The translations under genes and the position numbers were made by a program. Of a DNA stretch of 64,000 bases, positions 41,968-50,069 are shown piece by piece. The stretch is from Trichomonas vaginalis G3 (Eukaryota; Parabasalia; Trichomonadida; Trichomonadidae), in contig NC_067206.1 of the NCBI RefSeq assembly GCF_026262505.1, positions 24,133,896 to 24,197,895 of the forward strand, in the 5' to 3' direction. Below the pieces are notes generated by a model. That model searched no databases and had not been told where the DNA came from. It saw nothing but the letters and a program-made list of their open reading frames with translations. The stretch's first letter is position 1; every line of letters begins with the position of its first letter.

Positions 41968-42825
41968 TTACAATACTGCGATGGTAGAGTTTAAGAGTTG
42001 TGCTTCAATGTAGAGACAGTCCTTCCCATCTGGAGGCAAGAACACTGGACATTTATGGTCATGAGTGGAGAACATGTCTATCCAAAACTCACGATTGAAG
42101 CCAGTTAATTTATAGTATTTAGGGTTAGGAAGTGGTGAAGTTCTTGTATGACCAATGAACTCATTTTCAACGCCTTTGGCTATATTAGAGTAAAGTATTG
42201 CTTGCTTTCTATCCCAAATGCCAGGTGTTACAATCTTTGAAAATTCATTTTTCCTCGGAAGCATTGCATCATAATTGAAAACATTCTTAAAATCATCACT
42301 TGGTTCAGAGATTTGAAACCTTATACGTAATGGATTTTTTTTCTCTTTAGCGACTTCATTGAATGGTGAGAATACAATGAATTGACAGTCATGAGTTCCA
42401 TCTTCATTTTCATTAAATTCATAATGAAAGTCTATAAGTTGTGGCTGACTACCTTCTTCTTTCAGTTGTGCAAGAAACTCACGTAAAGGCTGTAAAGTTT
42501 GTACTTCAATGTTGAACTTTTTCTCGAACATCTCATTAAATGAAATCATACATTGCAACAATGTTGTATCGTCTTTAAAGTATTTGTATATGTGAATGTT
42601 TTGGGCGCTTAAAGACTGTTCGTCATTTTCTATCTCGACTTGAAGTATAAAGTCAACCTTTCTGAAAGCACGTGTTATATACATAGATGTTATGCCAATG
42701 TACTTCTCTTCATTTATGTTCACAATCCAGTCTGTTGGAAACTTAAACGTTACTCTGTTCCCCTTTATTTTGACGTCAGGGTTTTCACTACTGAACGCAA
42801 CAGATAAAGGTATTTGTCTATACAT
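41968..42825 (-). CDS. Inner Maverick: penton-like minor capsid protein, paralogue 3
   Basis: The 285-residue beta-rich product begins MYRQIPLSVAFSSENPDVKI and ends in a PVFLPPDGKDCLYIEAQLL segment, shared in form with the protein at 26123. It has the strand/turn rhythm of a jelly roll (HDCQFIVFSPFNE, IRFQISEP). A penton-like or receptor-domain capsid protein is the likely role. The frame is uninterrupted. Confidence 0.58.
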   Translation of the reverse strand: MYRQIPLSVAFSSENPDVKIKGNRVTFKFPTDWIVNINEEKYIGITSMYITRAFRKVDFILQVEIENDEQSLSAQNIHIYKYFKDDTTLLQCMISFNEMFEKKFNIEVQTLQPLREFLAQLKEEGSQPQLIDFHYEFNENEDGTHDCQFIVFSPFNEVAKEKKNPLRIRFQISEPSDDFKNVFNYDAMLPRKNEFSKIVTPGIWDRKQAILYSNIAKGVENEFIGHTRTSPLPNPKYYKLTGFNREFWIDMFSTHDHKCPVFLPPDGKDCLYIEAQLLNSTIAVL

Positions 42826-42849
42826 TTAGTTTGGATAAAAATAAACCAT

Positions 42850-43122
42850 TTACTCTTTCTTTGCTTCAGCTTCCTTTGCTTTTTGTTCTTCCTTTGCTTT
42901 TGCTTCTTCTCTAGCTTTTTTCGCCAGCAAACGTGGGTTCTTCTGTCTTCCAGCAGCTAATGCAGCTAGTTGTTTTTCACTAAGTTTTCTCTTTGGTCTC
43001 TCTGGCTTTTGTTCTGGTTTTTGTTCCTTCAGTTCGGATAAAATTTGCTCGCGAATTTCTTTCTTCAATGCTTCAACATCTATGACCCCTTGGGTCTTGT
43101 CCGTAGGATTTGTCTGAGTCAT
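42850..43122 (-). CDS. Inner Maverick: small charged protein, possibly DNA-associated
   Basis: This 90-residue protein is Lys/Glu/Ala-rich: an acidic-basic helix, then RPKRKLSEKQLAALAAGRQK, then a Lys/Ala/Glu-repetitive tail. A single palindrome-like string, GACCCCTTGGGTC, encodes KTQGV near the front. Composition resembles small DNA-binding virion proteins, but that is inference. Confidence 0.5.
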   Translation of the reverse strand: MTQTNPTDKTQGVIDVEALKKEIREQILSELKEQKPEQKPERPKRKLSEKQLAALAAGRQKNPRLLAKKAREEAKAKEEQKAKEAEAKKE

Positions 43123-43167
43123 TTGACTGTAGATAAAAAACTAAATTAAAACTTTAACCGATGTAAA

Positions 43168-43602
43168 ATGAGCTTGTCAAAATCAGAACGAGAGTCTATT
43201 ATATTAAATGACGCCAGAGGAATACAACATCCTTTCTATTATGTAAGTCAGAGTAAAGATGGTAAAATATATGTAAGAAAAAGAAAGGTACCATTAGCGA
43301 ATGCAGAGAGCGACAACATTAAGGTGCATGGCAAGGGTGAAGTCCACGAAGCCCATATAAAACCTTCTGTTCAAACTGAGCCACCAATAGAACCAGAAGA
43401 AAAGAAGCCAGATGTACTTTCAATAACGAACCAAGAGCTTATTGCAAAGTTCGTGAATTTCATTGAAAAACAAACCGAGTCAAAGAACCCTGACCCACCA
43501 GTGAAAGAAGTTGAGACAAAAGAGAATGTACAGTTCATTGAAAATGTCAAGAAACAACTTCCACCACGAATACCAAGAAGAAGAGTGAGAATAATGAAGT
43601 AA
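43168..43602 (+). CDS. Inner Maverick: small basic-ended protein
   Basis: The 144-residue product begins with a folded segment HPFYYVSQSKDGKIYVRKRK, continues with a Pro/Glu-rich disordered stretch and ends in the basic IPRRRVRIMK. The front phrase resembles GFYVHTMKDGRVQFRKIKQP in the protein at 45739, so both share a short module. It directly precedes the major capsid region. Not recognised. Confidence 0.55.
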   Translation: MSLSKSERESIILNDARGIQHPFYYVSQSKDGKIYVRKRKVPLANAESDNIKVHGKGEVHEAHIKPSVQTEPPIEPEEKKPDVLSITNQELIAKFVNFIEKQTESKNPDPPVKEVETKENVQFIENVKKQLPPRIPRRRVRIMK

Positions 43603-43629
43603 ATAGATATTTTTATCTGAAGTAAATAC

Positions 43630-45203
43630 ATGCAGAACGAACAGTTAAACGAATTTACTCCAGCAGAGCATATTCATCAGATTCGCTCATATTTCGATAT
43701 CATAGACAATGCAGTTCAAATTGGTGACACTAATAGAAAATATTCTGACGCAAAGATTCCATCACAACCTGGAACTGCTAAAGATAACACATGGGTAACA
43801 TTCAATCTCTCACCTCCTGGTGAAAATATGTTGGACCTTTACAATACATTCATTACGTATAAAATGGAAGGTCAATTTATTGCAGATAAAGAAATTGGTT
43901 CAGGTTCCAATAAAACAAACCCACCAGGATTTTGGATTGGTTTCGATGACGCTTTCTATGCAGTTGCTGGATATCAAATCCTTGCAAATGGTCGTATCGT
44001 ATATTCTCAAGACAACGCAAGAGAAGAAGCATATATAACTTCAAACTCACAAACTACCGAACAAATAAAGAAAGTAGATGTTTTCTCAAAGACTCGACAT
44101 GAAGATGTATGGAGTCATTCGGGAACATGCAGAACAGGACAAATTGTTAGTGGTCCAATTACAGCAGGAAAATCATTTGATTTTAAGCTTCGTTTAAGAA
44201 TTCCTGTTAGAAGATTCCTTCCATTAGAAGCTATTCGATTTATTCCAGCTTTTGCAGGAAACATTCAGCTTAAAGTAAAGTTCAGTAGCGACGCCTTACA
44301 ATGCACATCTATATCTGTAAATGATATCATTGCTTTCAATCCAACTCTTAAAGTTGCATTTGCTTCAGATTCAAATCCACCGACAAATAAATTTGTTCCA
44401 TGGAATGAATCATTCACTATGATAACGAAGGCAGTAGAAGCTAGTGGAACAGTTACTATTACAACTGTAAACCAGCAACTATTTCGAACAAAGATGGATT
44501 TTAATGAATGTTTCATTCATCCAAAGTCATTCTCTTTAGACCCTAAATTTATACAGAACTTGTAGAACATTATACAAACGAGGCTTTATGTTTTCCTGTT
44601 AAAGTTATGGATTGGATTCCTATGGACGGTTCATTCTCAAAGAATACAGATAGTTCAAGTGCAACATTTACAGCAGCTTATACGCCTATTAATGTTAAAA
44701 GTATTTGGGCACTATTTAGAAAGAAAGACAACTATTATGTTAATTTTGAGAACCCTAAGTTTAAATATCTTCAGCTTTCCATGGGAGCTTATGGAAATAT
44801 GCCTGCAGAACCTGAAAAATCATATGGACCTGTATTTTATGAAATGGTTGCGAACGCCTGCAATACAAACAATGATATGATAGGATTTAATGAAGATGTT
44901 ATGAGGTCATTGGTGGATGATGGTAGTGTGGAACATAAATGGGATAGCTATGACAACACACATTTCTTATGTGGTTTTCCAACAGAAGTGGACTTTTGCT
45001 TCCAGCAAGGTCAAACATCTACTGCTCCAATAACATACAAATTGTCTGTTAAAGGACCTATTGAACTAGCAACTGAAAATGTACCAAAGCCACTTATTGG
45101 ATTTATGAGGGATTGTTGCTTTGCAATACAAGTAAGACAGTCAGGCATACCAATAATAAGACTTGACGACTATAACTTAGCAACTGACGACAGTGAAGAA
45201 TAA
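43630..45203 (+). pseudogene. Inner Maverick: major capsid protein region (double jelly roll)
   Basis: The coding signal runs with features usual in Polinton major capsid proteins: a front with IPSQPGTAKDNTWVTFNLSP, a core phrase FKLRLRIPVRRFLPLEAIRF, and a later FEMPKFKYLQLS-like strand set and a C-terminal VRQSGIPIIRLDDYNLATDD. Double-jelly-roll capsid proteins form the icosahedral shell. The region looks broken. It stands in a plus-strand block of virion-type genes. Confidence 0.72.
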
Positions 45204-45233
45204 AGGATGAACGTTTATTTTTAAAGCTTATAA

Positions 45234-45578
45234 ATGAGTTCTTCATCAAGCTCTCGTGAACCTTCACCATCTGTGAAACAAACTTTACCAAACGATTATG
45301 GAGCACATATTGAATATTTCTTACGAGCTGCACAATGGCAAAGAGCAGTCTCACCAAGGTTAGGTGTTCCACCAGCTCCTGTCAAAAATAGCATTTGGTC
45401 AAGTCTTATTATAAAATATGGTCTCCCACTAGGTTTGCTAGCTACAGCAGGAGCAGTAATGATGTTGAAAAGAAATAAAGCAAATGTTATAAATAATACT
45501 GAAGTAGCTGAATTTGAACAACTCCGACACCATCGCCAAACCAACGCCTTCACAAGCAAAACCTTCAATGACTCCTGA
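45234..45578 (+). CDS. Inner Maverick: small single-pass membrane protein
   Basis: From ATG 45234 (after CTTATAAATG, Maverick style) the 114-residue product has a Ser-rich front, one transmembrane helix (about 61-80, IKYGLPLGLLATAGAVMML) and a basic/polar tail. The coding look continues with Pro/Thr-rich sequence beyond it to about 45690. A small virion membrane protein is possible; not recognised. Confidence 0.5.
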   Translation: MSSSSSSREPSPSVKQTLPNDYGAHIEYFLRAAQWQRAVSPRLGVPPAPVKNSIWSSLIIKYGLPLGLLATAGAVMMLKRNKANVINNTEVAEFEQLRHHRQTNAFTSKTFNDS

Positions 45579-45738
45579 ACCTATGAAAGTACAAACTCCT
45601 GTTCAAAAGTCAACTCCTAAACCGACTCCAACATTTAAACCAGAACCTACTCCTCAAATAAATCGTAAAACTCCTGCGTTTCCTTACTGAAAAAATAACG
45701 TTATTTTTATTTAATATTAAAATTTTATTTAGAGTAAA

Positions 45739-45975
45739 ATGACGACTAAAGTCACTGAAGCAATGAAACAAAAATTTTTGGTAGAATACATTAAATCAGG
45801 AGCGGTTCCAGAAGGTTTTTACGTTCATACTATGAAGGATGGTAGAGTTCAGTTTAGAAAGATAAAGCAACCATTAGATAGAGAAGGTATATTAAGGAAG
45901 ATTAAACTTCATGAGGACAACATTGCTGAACTTAGGAAGAAGTTAGAAGAGTTGGAGAAAGGAAGAGAGTTATAA
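45739..45975 (+). CDS. Inner Maverick: small coiled-coil protein
   Basis: The 78-residue product has GFYVHTMKDGRVQFRKIKQP in front and a coiled coil behind (NIAELRKKLEELEKGREL). The front is shared in form with the protein at 43168. Its 3' end enters the right terminal repeat by a few bases. Not recognised. Confidence 0.55.
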   Translation: MTTKVTEAMKQKFLVEYIKSGAVPEGFYVHTMKDGRVQFRKIKQPLDREGILRKIKLHEDNIAELRKKLEELEKGREL

Positions 45976-46634
45976 AGCAATGAATTCATGAGGTGAAAAA
46001 AGAGGTGAAAAAAGAGGTGAGATTTCACCACTTCACCTAAATTTATTTTTGCGCTATGTTTTCATACGTGTGAGGGTGGTGATATCATTAATTTTAAGTT
46101 TATTTTTTTATTTTATTTTTATATAAATGACGAAAACTATTGAGATAACAAACTACAACGGTCATGAGTTCAAGAATTTGTTCTTCGTTCCTCGTGAAAA
46201 TACATTCTATCAGATACGAGGGAGAAAGGGTAAAGTTAGTTTGAGCGTTTATGAAGGAATGAAGAATGGAAAGTTTATACAAGCATACGATACAAACGGT
46301 AAACGTGTTTCATTAGCTTTGTCAAAACTTACAGGTATAAACTATGACAGTGATTTTGACTCTGACGATTGGAGCGACAGCAGCGATACTGAAGAATATG
46401 AACTATTGTGTGAAGCACAGCAATGGGAAGAGTTGCAATACTTTTGTAAGTGAGAACGTTTATTTTTACAGTAGTAAGGTGAAGTGGTTGGCGGCTTTAT
46501 AAATATTTAAGGTTAAGTTGGTGTTGTCGTTTGTGTTGTAAAATAAACGTTAACGGTTTTGTAAAGTGTCAAATTCACAAGTATTGCGTACTGAGGAATG
46601 CAGTGCCACCGTACACATGATATGTATACTAACT
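45959..46634. repeat. Inner Maverick right terminal inverted repeat
   Basis: 676 bp, inverse of 24720-25395. It ends CATGATATGTATACTAACT, followed by the GTATT duplication. Confidence 0.95.
46127..46453 (+). CDS. Maverick TIR-encoded small acidic protein (right copy)
   Basis: Identical in protein to the copy at 24901-25227, reading inwards to outwards in mirror fashion (both copies are transcribed towards the element's ends). Start TATATAAATG after an A/T tract. See the left copy for its make-up. Confidence 0.75.
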   Translation: MTKTIEITNYNGHEFKNLFFVPRENTFYQIRGRKGKVSLSVYEGMKNGKFIQAYDTNGKRVSLALSKLTGINYDSDFDSDDWSDSSDTEEYELLCEAQQWEELQYFCK

Positions 46635-46639
46635 GTATT
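46635..46639. repeat. Target site duplication GTATT (right)
   Basis: Second copy of the 5-bp duplication made by the inner element's insertion. Confidence 0.9.
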
Positions 46640-46944
46640 CTGACACTGGTTCCAATTTCATTTTAATAAAATGTGATAAAGTTAATACACCAATGAGATT
46701 TTCACATCAAACATTAGACCCTAACTCTTACCCATCAATACAAAACATTTTATCCATCAACTTAAACACATTTTCTTTATCATATCCGTTTCAATTATCC
46801 GGGAATTCATTTATTCTTCATTCAAAAGATTTATCAAATATTAAATTTAGAATAACTGACCTATTTGATTGTGATTTAGAATTTATGAATGAAATATTAT
46901 GGCAATTTCAAATAGAGAAAATAGCTGATGAGATAACGGATTAA
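46640..46944 (+). pseudogene. Outer Maverick: minor capsid-like gene, part right of the inner insertion
   Basis: Beta-rich coding sequence with LSYPFQLSGNSFILHSKDL and IKFRITDLFDCDLEF, the same closing pattern as the inner penton-like protein at 29140. The gene is interrupted by the inner Maverick at 24720-46634. Confidence 0.6.
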
Positions 46945-46968
46945 ATATTTATTTTTAAATCGTAATAA

Positions 46969-49068
46969 ATGATTAAACAACAGCAACTTAAGGCGCAAAG
47001 CGCCCAGGTCCTTCAGACCATTACATACGCCACATATGCATATAATTCAAAGACGGCAGAACAAACGCAAAGGTTGAAATATGGAGATTTGGAGATAGTA
47101 TTGAAAAATGACCATTTCGAATTCGTTTGCAAAGGTGGTGCAGTGATATCAAATATAAAAGAAATTTTATTTATGAATTCAAAAATTAAAGGAATAACGG
47201 ATGATATAACATCAATTCCACCAGAAAAACAGAGATATTACGCATTAAATGCATTTCCTAAATTTTTGAAGATTGGAAGATTTAATTTAAATGAGGAATT
47301 CATAGAAGGTTTCCTAAATGACATAATGAAGAAGGTGGATAAGGAATATGTGGATAGTTAATACTGAATTAAATAAGAAGGCAAATTTGGTTTATGTTGA
47401 TGAAAAAGATAATGAAATTAAAGAAAAGGTTGAATGGTATCATGAATGGACATTGGAGACTTTTAAAGTTAAAGCTGATACAGAATGGGTTTCAGGATGT
47501 TTAGACCTTAAAGCAGATAAAACATATGTTAACAATGAGTTAGAGAAGAAAGCAGATAAGGAAAAAGTTATTTCATTCATTAATACTGAGTTAGCAAAGA
47601 AAGCTGATATATCATTTGTTAATGAAGAAATAAAACAATCAGAGGTCTATTTTACTCCACCATTTTTAAATTTTATGAAATCATCAGATAAAACCTTTGA
47701 TATAGATTCTTTTGAATGGATATGTTTCGATGGAGTGACCACGTATTTTTTTATACAGCTGGAGTGCTTTATTATTTTAAAACAAATGATTTTAAAAACT
47801 ATGAATCATTTACTCCATCTGTTTGGAATCCTGATACACGAAAGCCAATCATTAATCCAAGAATTTTATATGTTGAATATAATAACGGTAAATTTATGGG
47901 AATGATAACGGTTGGAGATGATTTTTGCCCTTGTTATTCATTCGATTGTATCCAATGGTTCAAATGTAATTTAAATCAAGATGCTAAATTTAAATATCCA
48001 AATAATCCTATTAGATGCGTTAATAATAAATGGGTACTAATTTATGAAGTCAATCAAATTTTCATTAGTGAGGATGGAATAAATTATTATATGTTTAGTA
48101 TGATGTCATCAGATTTGAAAATTGATTATACAAGTAAGTGGTATTACATTAACAACATGTATTTTATCCTACAAAATGATAAAATTTATAGATCATCTTC
48201 AATACCACAAGGTCAATTTGAACAAATTTTTCAAGCTGATGGAGACATTGAAGCTTTATGTTATGGATCAAATGTTTATGTTCTCGTTTCAGGTGGAATG
48301 GTCTATTCATATCCTGTAAGTTATAACAGACATATTTATTTATCACAGGATTTATCAAATTGGGAATTGGTTTATTCATTCACTCCAAAACTTACTCGAA
48401 ATTATAGATTTACTAATTTATTTTATATTGATGGGTATTTCATTGCTTTTGGATGTGGTGATTTAGTAAATATCAGTAGTGATGGAAGAAATTGGTCTGA
48501 AATCACAAAATTTCAAGATGTTAGAAAAGCAATTTTCAAAAATAATACGTTAATATTGATGACAAGACCAATTTTAATTTCTTACCCAGTTTCAATATTA
48601 TATAATAAATTCAATATTCATAATGGATTAAATACAATTCTTGAGATGATTTACCCCATTGGTTCAATATATACATCAATGAATTCAACAAATCCAGCTG
48701 ATGTATTCGGTTTCGGTACATGGCAACAAATAACCGATCGTTTCCTCTACTGTGCTAATAGTTCAAAACAAACCGGTGGTTCAAAGAAAATTAAAGAAGC
48801 AAACCTTCCGCCGCATAAGCATACAGGAACTACAAACTTTTCTGGCGACCATATACACTCATTAAGAGACCACCCATTATACAACTCAGACTATGAAGCC
48901 GGTCATGATGTTTTATCTCCAGCTTATAACGATTCAACAAAAAAGACTTTTCGACCAACTGAACCAGGAGGAAATCATGTCCATACTTTCACAACAAATC
49001 CAACAGGCTCGGGTGAAGATTACATGCCACCTTATATGACAGTTTATGCATGGTTTTGCGTTCAATGA
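46969..49068 (+). pseudogene. Outer Maverick: fibre gene region with phage tail-collar tip
   Basis: The front has a palindrome-encoded KAQSAQVLQTI, then a short shaft of KADKTYVNNELEKKAD-type repeats, then a six-bladed-looking beta domain (repeated D-G-x-x-W/Y phrases such as DLSNWELVYSF and SSDGRNWSEI), and the tip IGSIYTSMNSTNPAD..FGTWQQI..HTGTTN..HVHTFTTNPTGSG. The tip is close to that of the inner fibre, but the middle is wholly different. The region looks broken. Confidence 0.7.
46992..47019. repeat. Mini-palindrome pair inside the outer fibre frame
   Basis: GGCGC-AAA-GCGCC (46992-47004) and GGTC-CTTCA-GACC (47007-47019), coding KAQSAQVLQT. Compare 51225. Confidence 0.9.
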
Positions 49069-49130
49069 ACGCTCAATGTTTGTTTCACAAACTTTAGAAC
49101 GGCATAATTTAAATTTTTATTTTAGTATAA

Positions 49131-49265
49131 ATGAAGATTCTACCATATGGTGTTATTGGAAGAGATAAAGATGGAAACCCAATATTTGATCCAAAGTTAA
49201 AATTAAAGTTACTGACAAGACAACAACTTGAAAAGTTGCTGAAACCAAAACAGGATGAAAAATGA
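49131..49265 (+). CDS. Outer Maverick: very small basic protein
   Basis: 44 residues from a TAAATG after TTTTTATTTTAGTA, reading MKILPYGVIGRDKDGNPIFD and a Lys/Leu-rich helix. The leader is Maverick-like. A run of GAGAAAAT repeats follows the stop. Not recognised. Confidence 0.45.
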   Translation: MKILPYGVIGRDKDGNPIFDPKLKLKLLTRQQLEKLLKPKQDEK

Positions 49266-49332
49266 GAAAATGAGAAAATGAGAAAATGAGAAAGAAAAAA
49301 ATTTAAATTATGCAATTTTATTTTTATCATAA

Positions 49333-49512
49333 ATGACAAAATTAATTAAGCCAACTATTTCTAAATTAATGATACCAATGAAATCATTTCATGGAGTACT
49401 TATCCCAGGTTCTTCACAATTAGCCGGGGCAAGTGTTGTGGCTCAAGGTGGAACATTAGCGAATCCATTCAAATTAACTAAAGATGAACTTAATAAAATG
49501 ATGATAAAATAA
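49333..49512 (+). CDS. Outer Maverick: very small protein
   Basis: 59 residues from ATAAATG after TTTTATTTTTATC, with SFHGVLIPGSSQLAGASVVA and a Lys-rich end. No family recognised; the Maverick-type leader and frame support it as a gene. Confidence 0.45.
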   Translation: MTKLIKPTISKLMIPMKSFHGVLIPGSSQLAGASVVAQGGTLANPFKLTKDELNKMMIK

Positions 49513-49540
49513 CTGATAACAAAATTTTATTTTTATATAA

Positions 49541-49726
49541 ATGGATACCCCACAAGCTCAAAATTTACCACGAATCATAACAAGGGAGGAAATGATAAAA
49601 ATGATGCAAGAACGAATTAAAAACAACAAACCACGAAAACCGAGAAGATGTGGTTATGCAGTAATGATGGAAATAAGAGCCCAGAAGGGTTCTGCGTCTC
49701 GAAGAGACGTTGTCGAAGAGGAATAA
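49541..49726 (+). CDS. Outer Maverick: small basic protein
   Basis: 61 residues from TATATAAATG. Basic middle NNKPRKPRRCGYAVMM; the end RAQKGSASRRD is encoded by palindromes (CGTCTC-GAA-GAGACG at 49695-49709). Possibly nucleic-acid-binding; not recognised. Confidence 0.5.
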   Translation: MDTPQAQNLPRIITREEMIKMMQERIKNNKPRKPRRCGYAVMMEIRAQKGSASRRDVVEEE

Positions 49727-49729
49727 AAA

Positions 49730-50050
49730 TTAAATTTGGATAGAGTTTAAAAATTCATCTTTATTAAATTCATCTCTTCCAATCAATTTATTGATTCTAT
49801 TAAATTCTTTTATTTTTGCTTCACTCAGTTTAAGGATTGAACGGTAAGTTTCTAATTTTTCGATTATTTCTTTCCTCTCTTTATCATTCTCAGTTCCTTT
49901 AGTTTTATGGGCATCAGCCCCGCCGCATTGCGGCTTCTTTTTGTAATAGCATATTTTTGATTTAATTCTGTTTAATTTCTTTTTATATTCATTGTCTGGA
50001 CTCTGAATCATAATTGAATCAGGACTCTTGGCTGCTTTGTTGTCACTCAT
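49730..50050 (-). CDS. Outer Maverick: small basic coiled-coil protein
   Basis: 106 residues: a basic KKKLNRIKSKICYYKKKPQC stretch, a palindrome-encoded KPQCGGADAHK and a helical Glu/Lys/Leu-rich half. It converges on the gene at 49541. Not recognised. Confidence 0.5.
   Translation of the reverse strand: MSDNKAAKSPDSIMIQSPDNEYKKKLNRIKSKICYYKKKPQCGGADAHKTKGTENDKERKEIIEKLETYRSILKLSEAKIKEFNRINKLIGRDEFNKDEFLNSIQI
49909..49934. repeat. Mini-palindrome pair inside a coding frame
   Basis: GGGC-ATCA-GCCC (49909-49920) and GCCGC-ATT-GCGGC (49922-49934); coding KPQCGGADAH on the minus strand. Confidence 0.88.
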
Positions 50051-50069
50051 TTCTTACGAAATAAAAAAA

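Larger units (their letters stand above)
24720..46634. mobile_element. Inner Maverick/Polinton, 21.9 kb, with long TIRs and TSD
   Basis: Ends are 676-bp terminal inverted repeats beginning AGTTAGTATACATATCATG, flanked by the 5-bp duplication GTATT. Parts in order: TIR gene, basic small protein, penton-like protein, packaging ATPase region, unknowns, second penton-like protein, fibre, integrase, KilA-N protein, unknown, second KilA-N-type protein, HNH endonuclease, primase-polymerase/SF3-helicase region, third penton-like protein, small charged proteins, major capsid region, small membrane protein, TIR gene. It is structurally complete at its ends but about half a dozen breaks affect its genes, so it is a fossil, though a young one given the near-identical TIRs. 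Confidence 0.95.

Noticed and set aside
24720-46634. Adenovirus-type cysteine protease, common in Polintons
   Set aside because: I looked for an His-Asp/Glu-Cys protein of that size in the inner and outer elements and could not identify one with any confidence.
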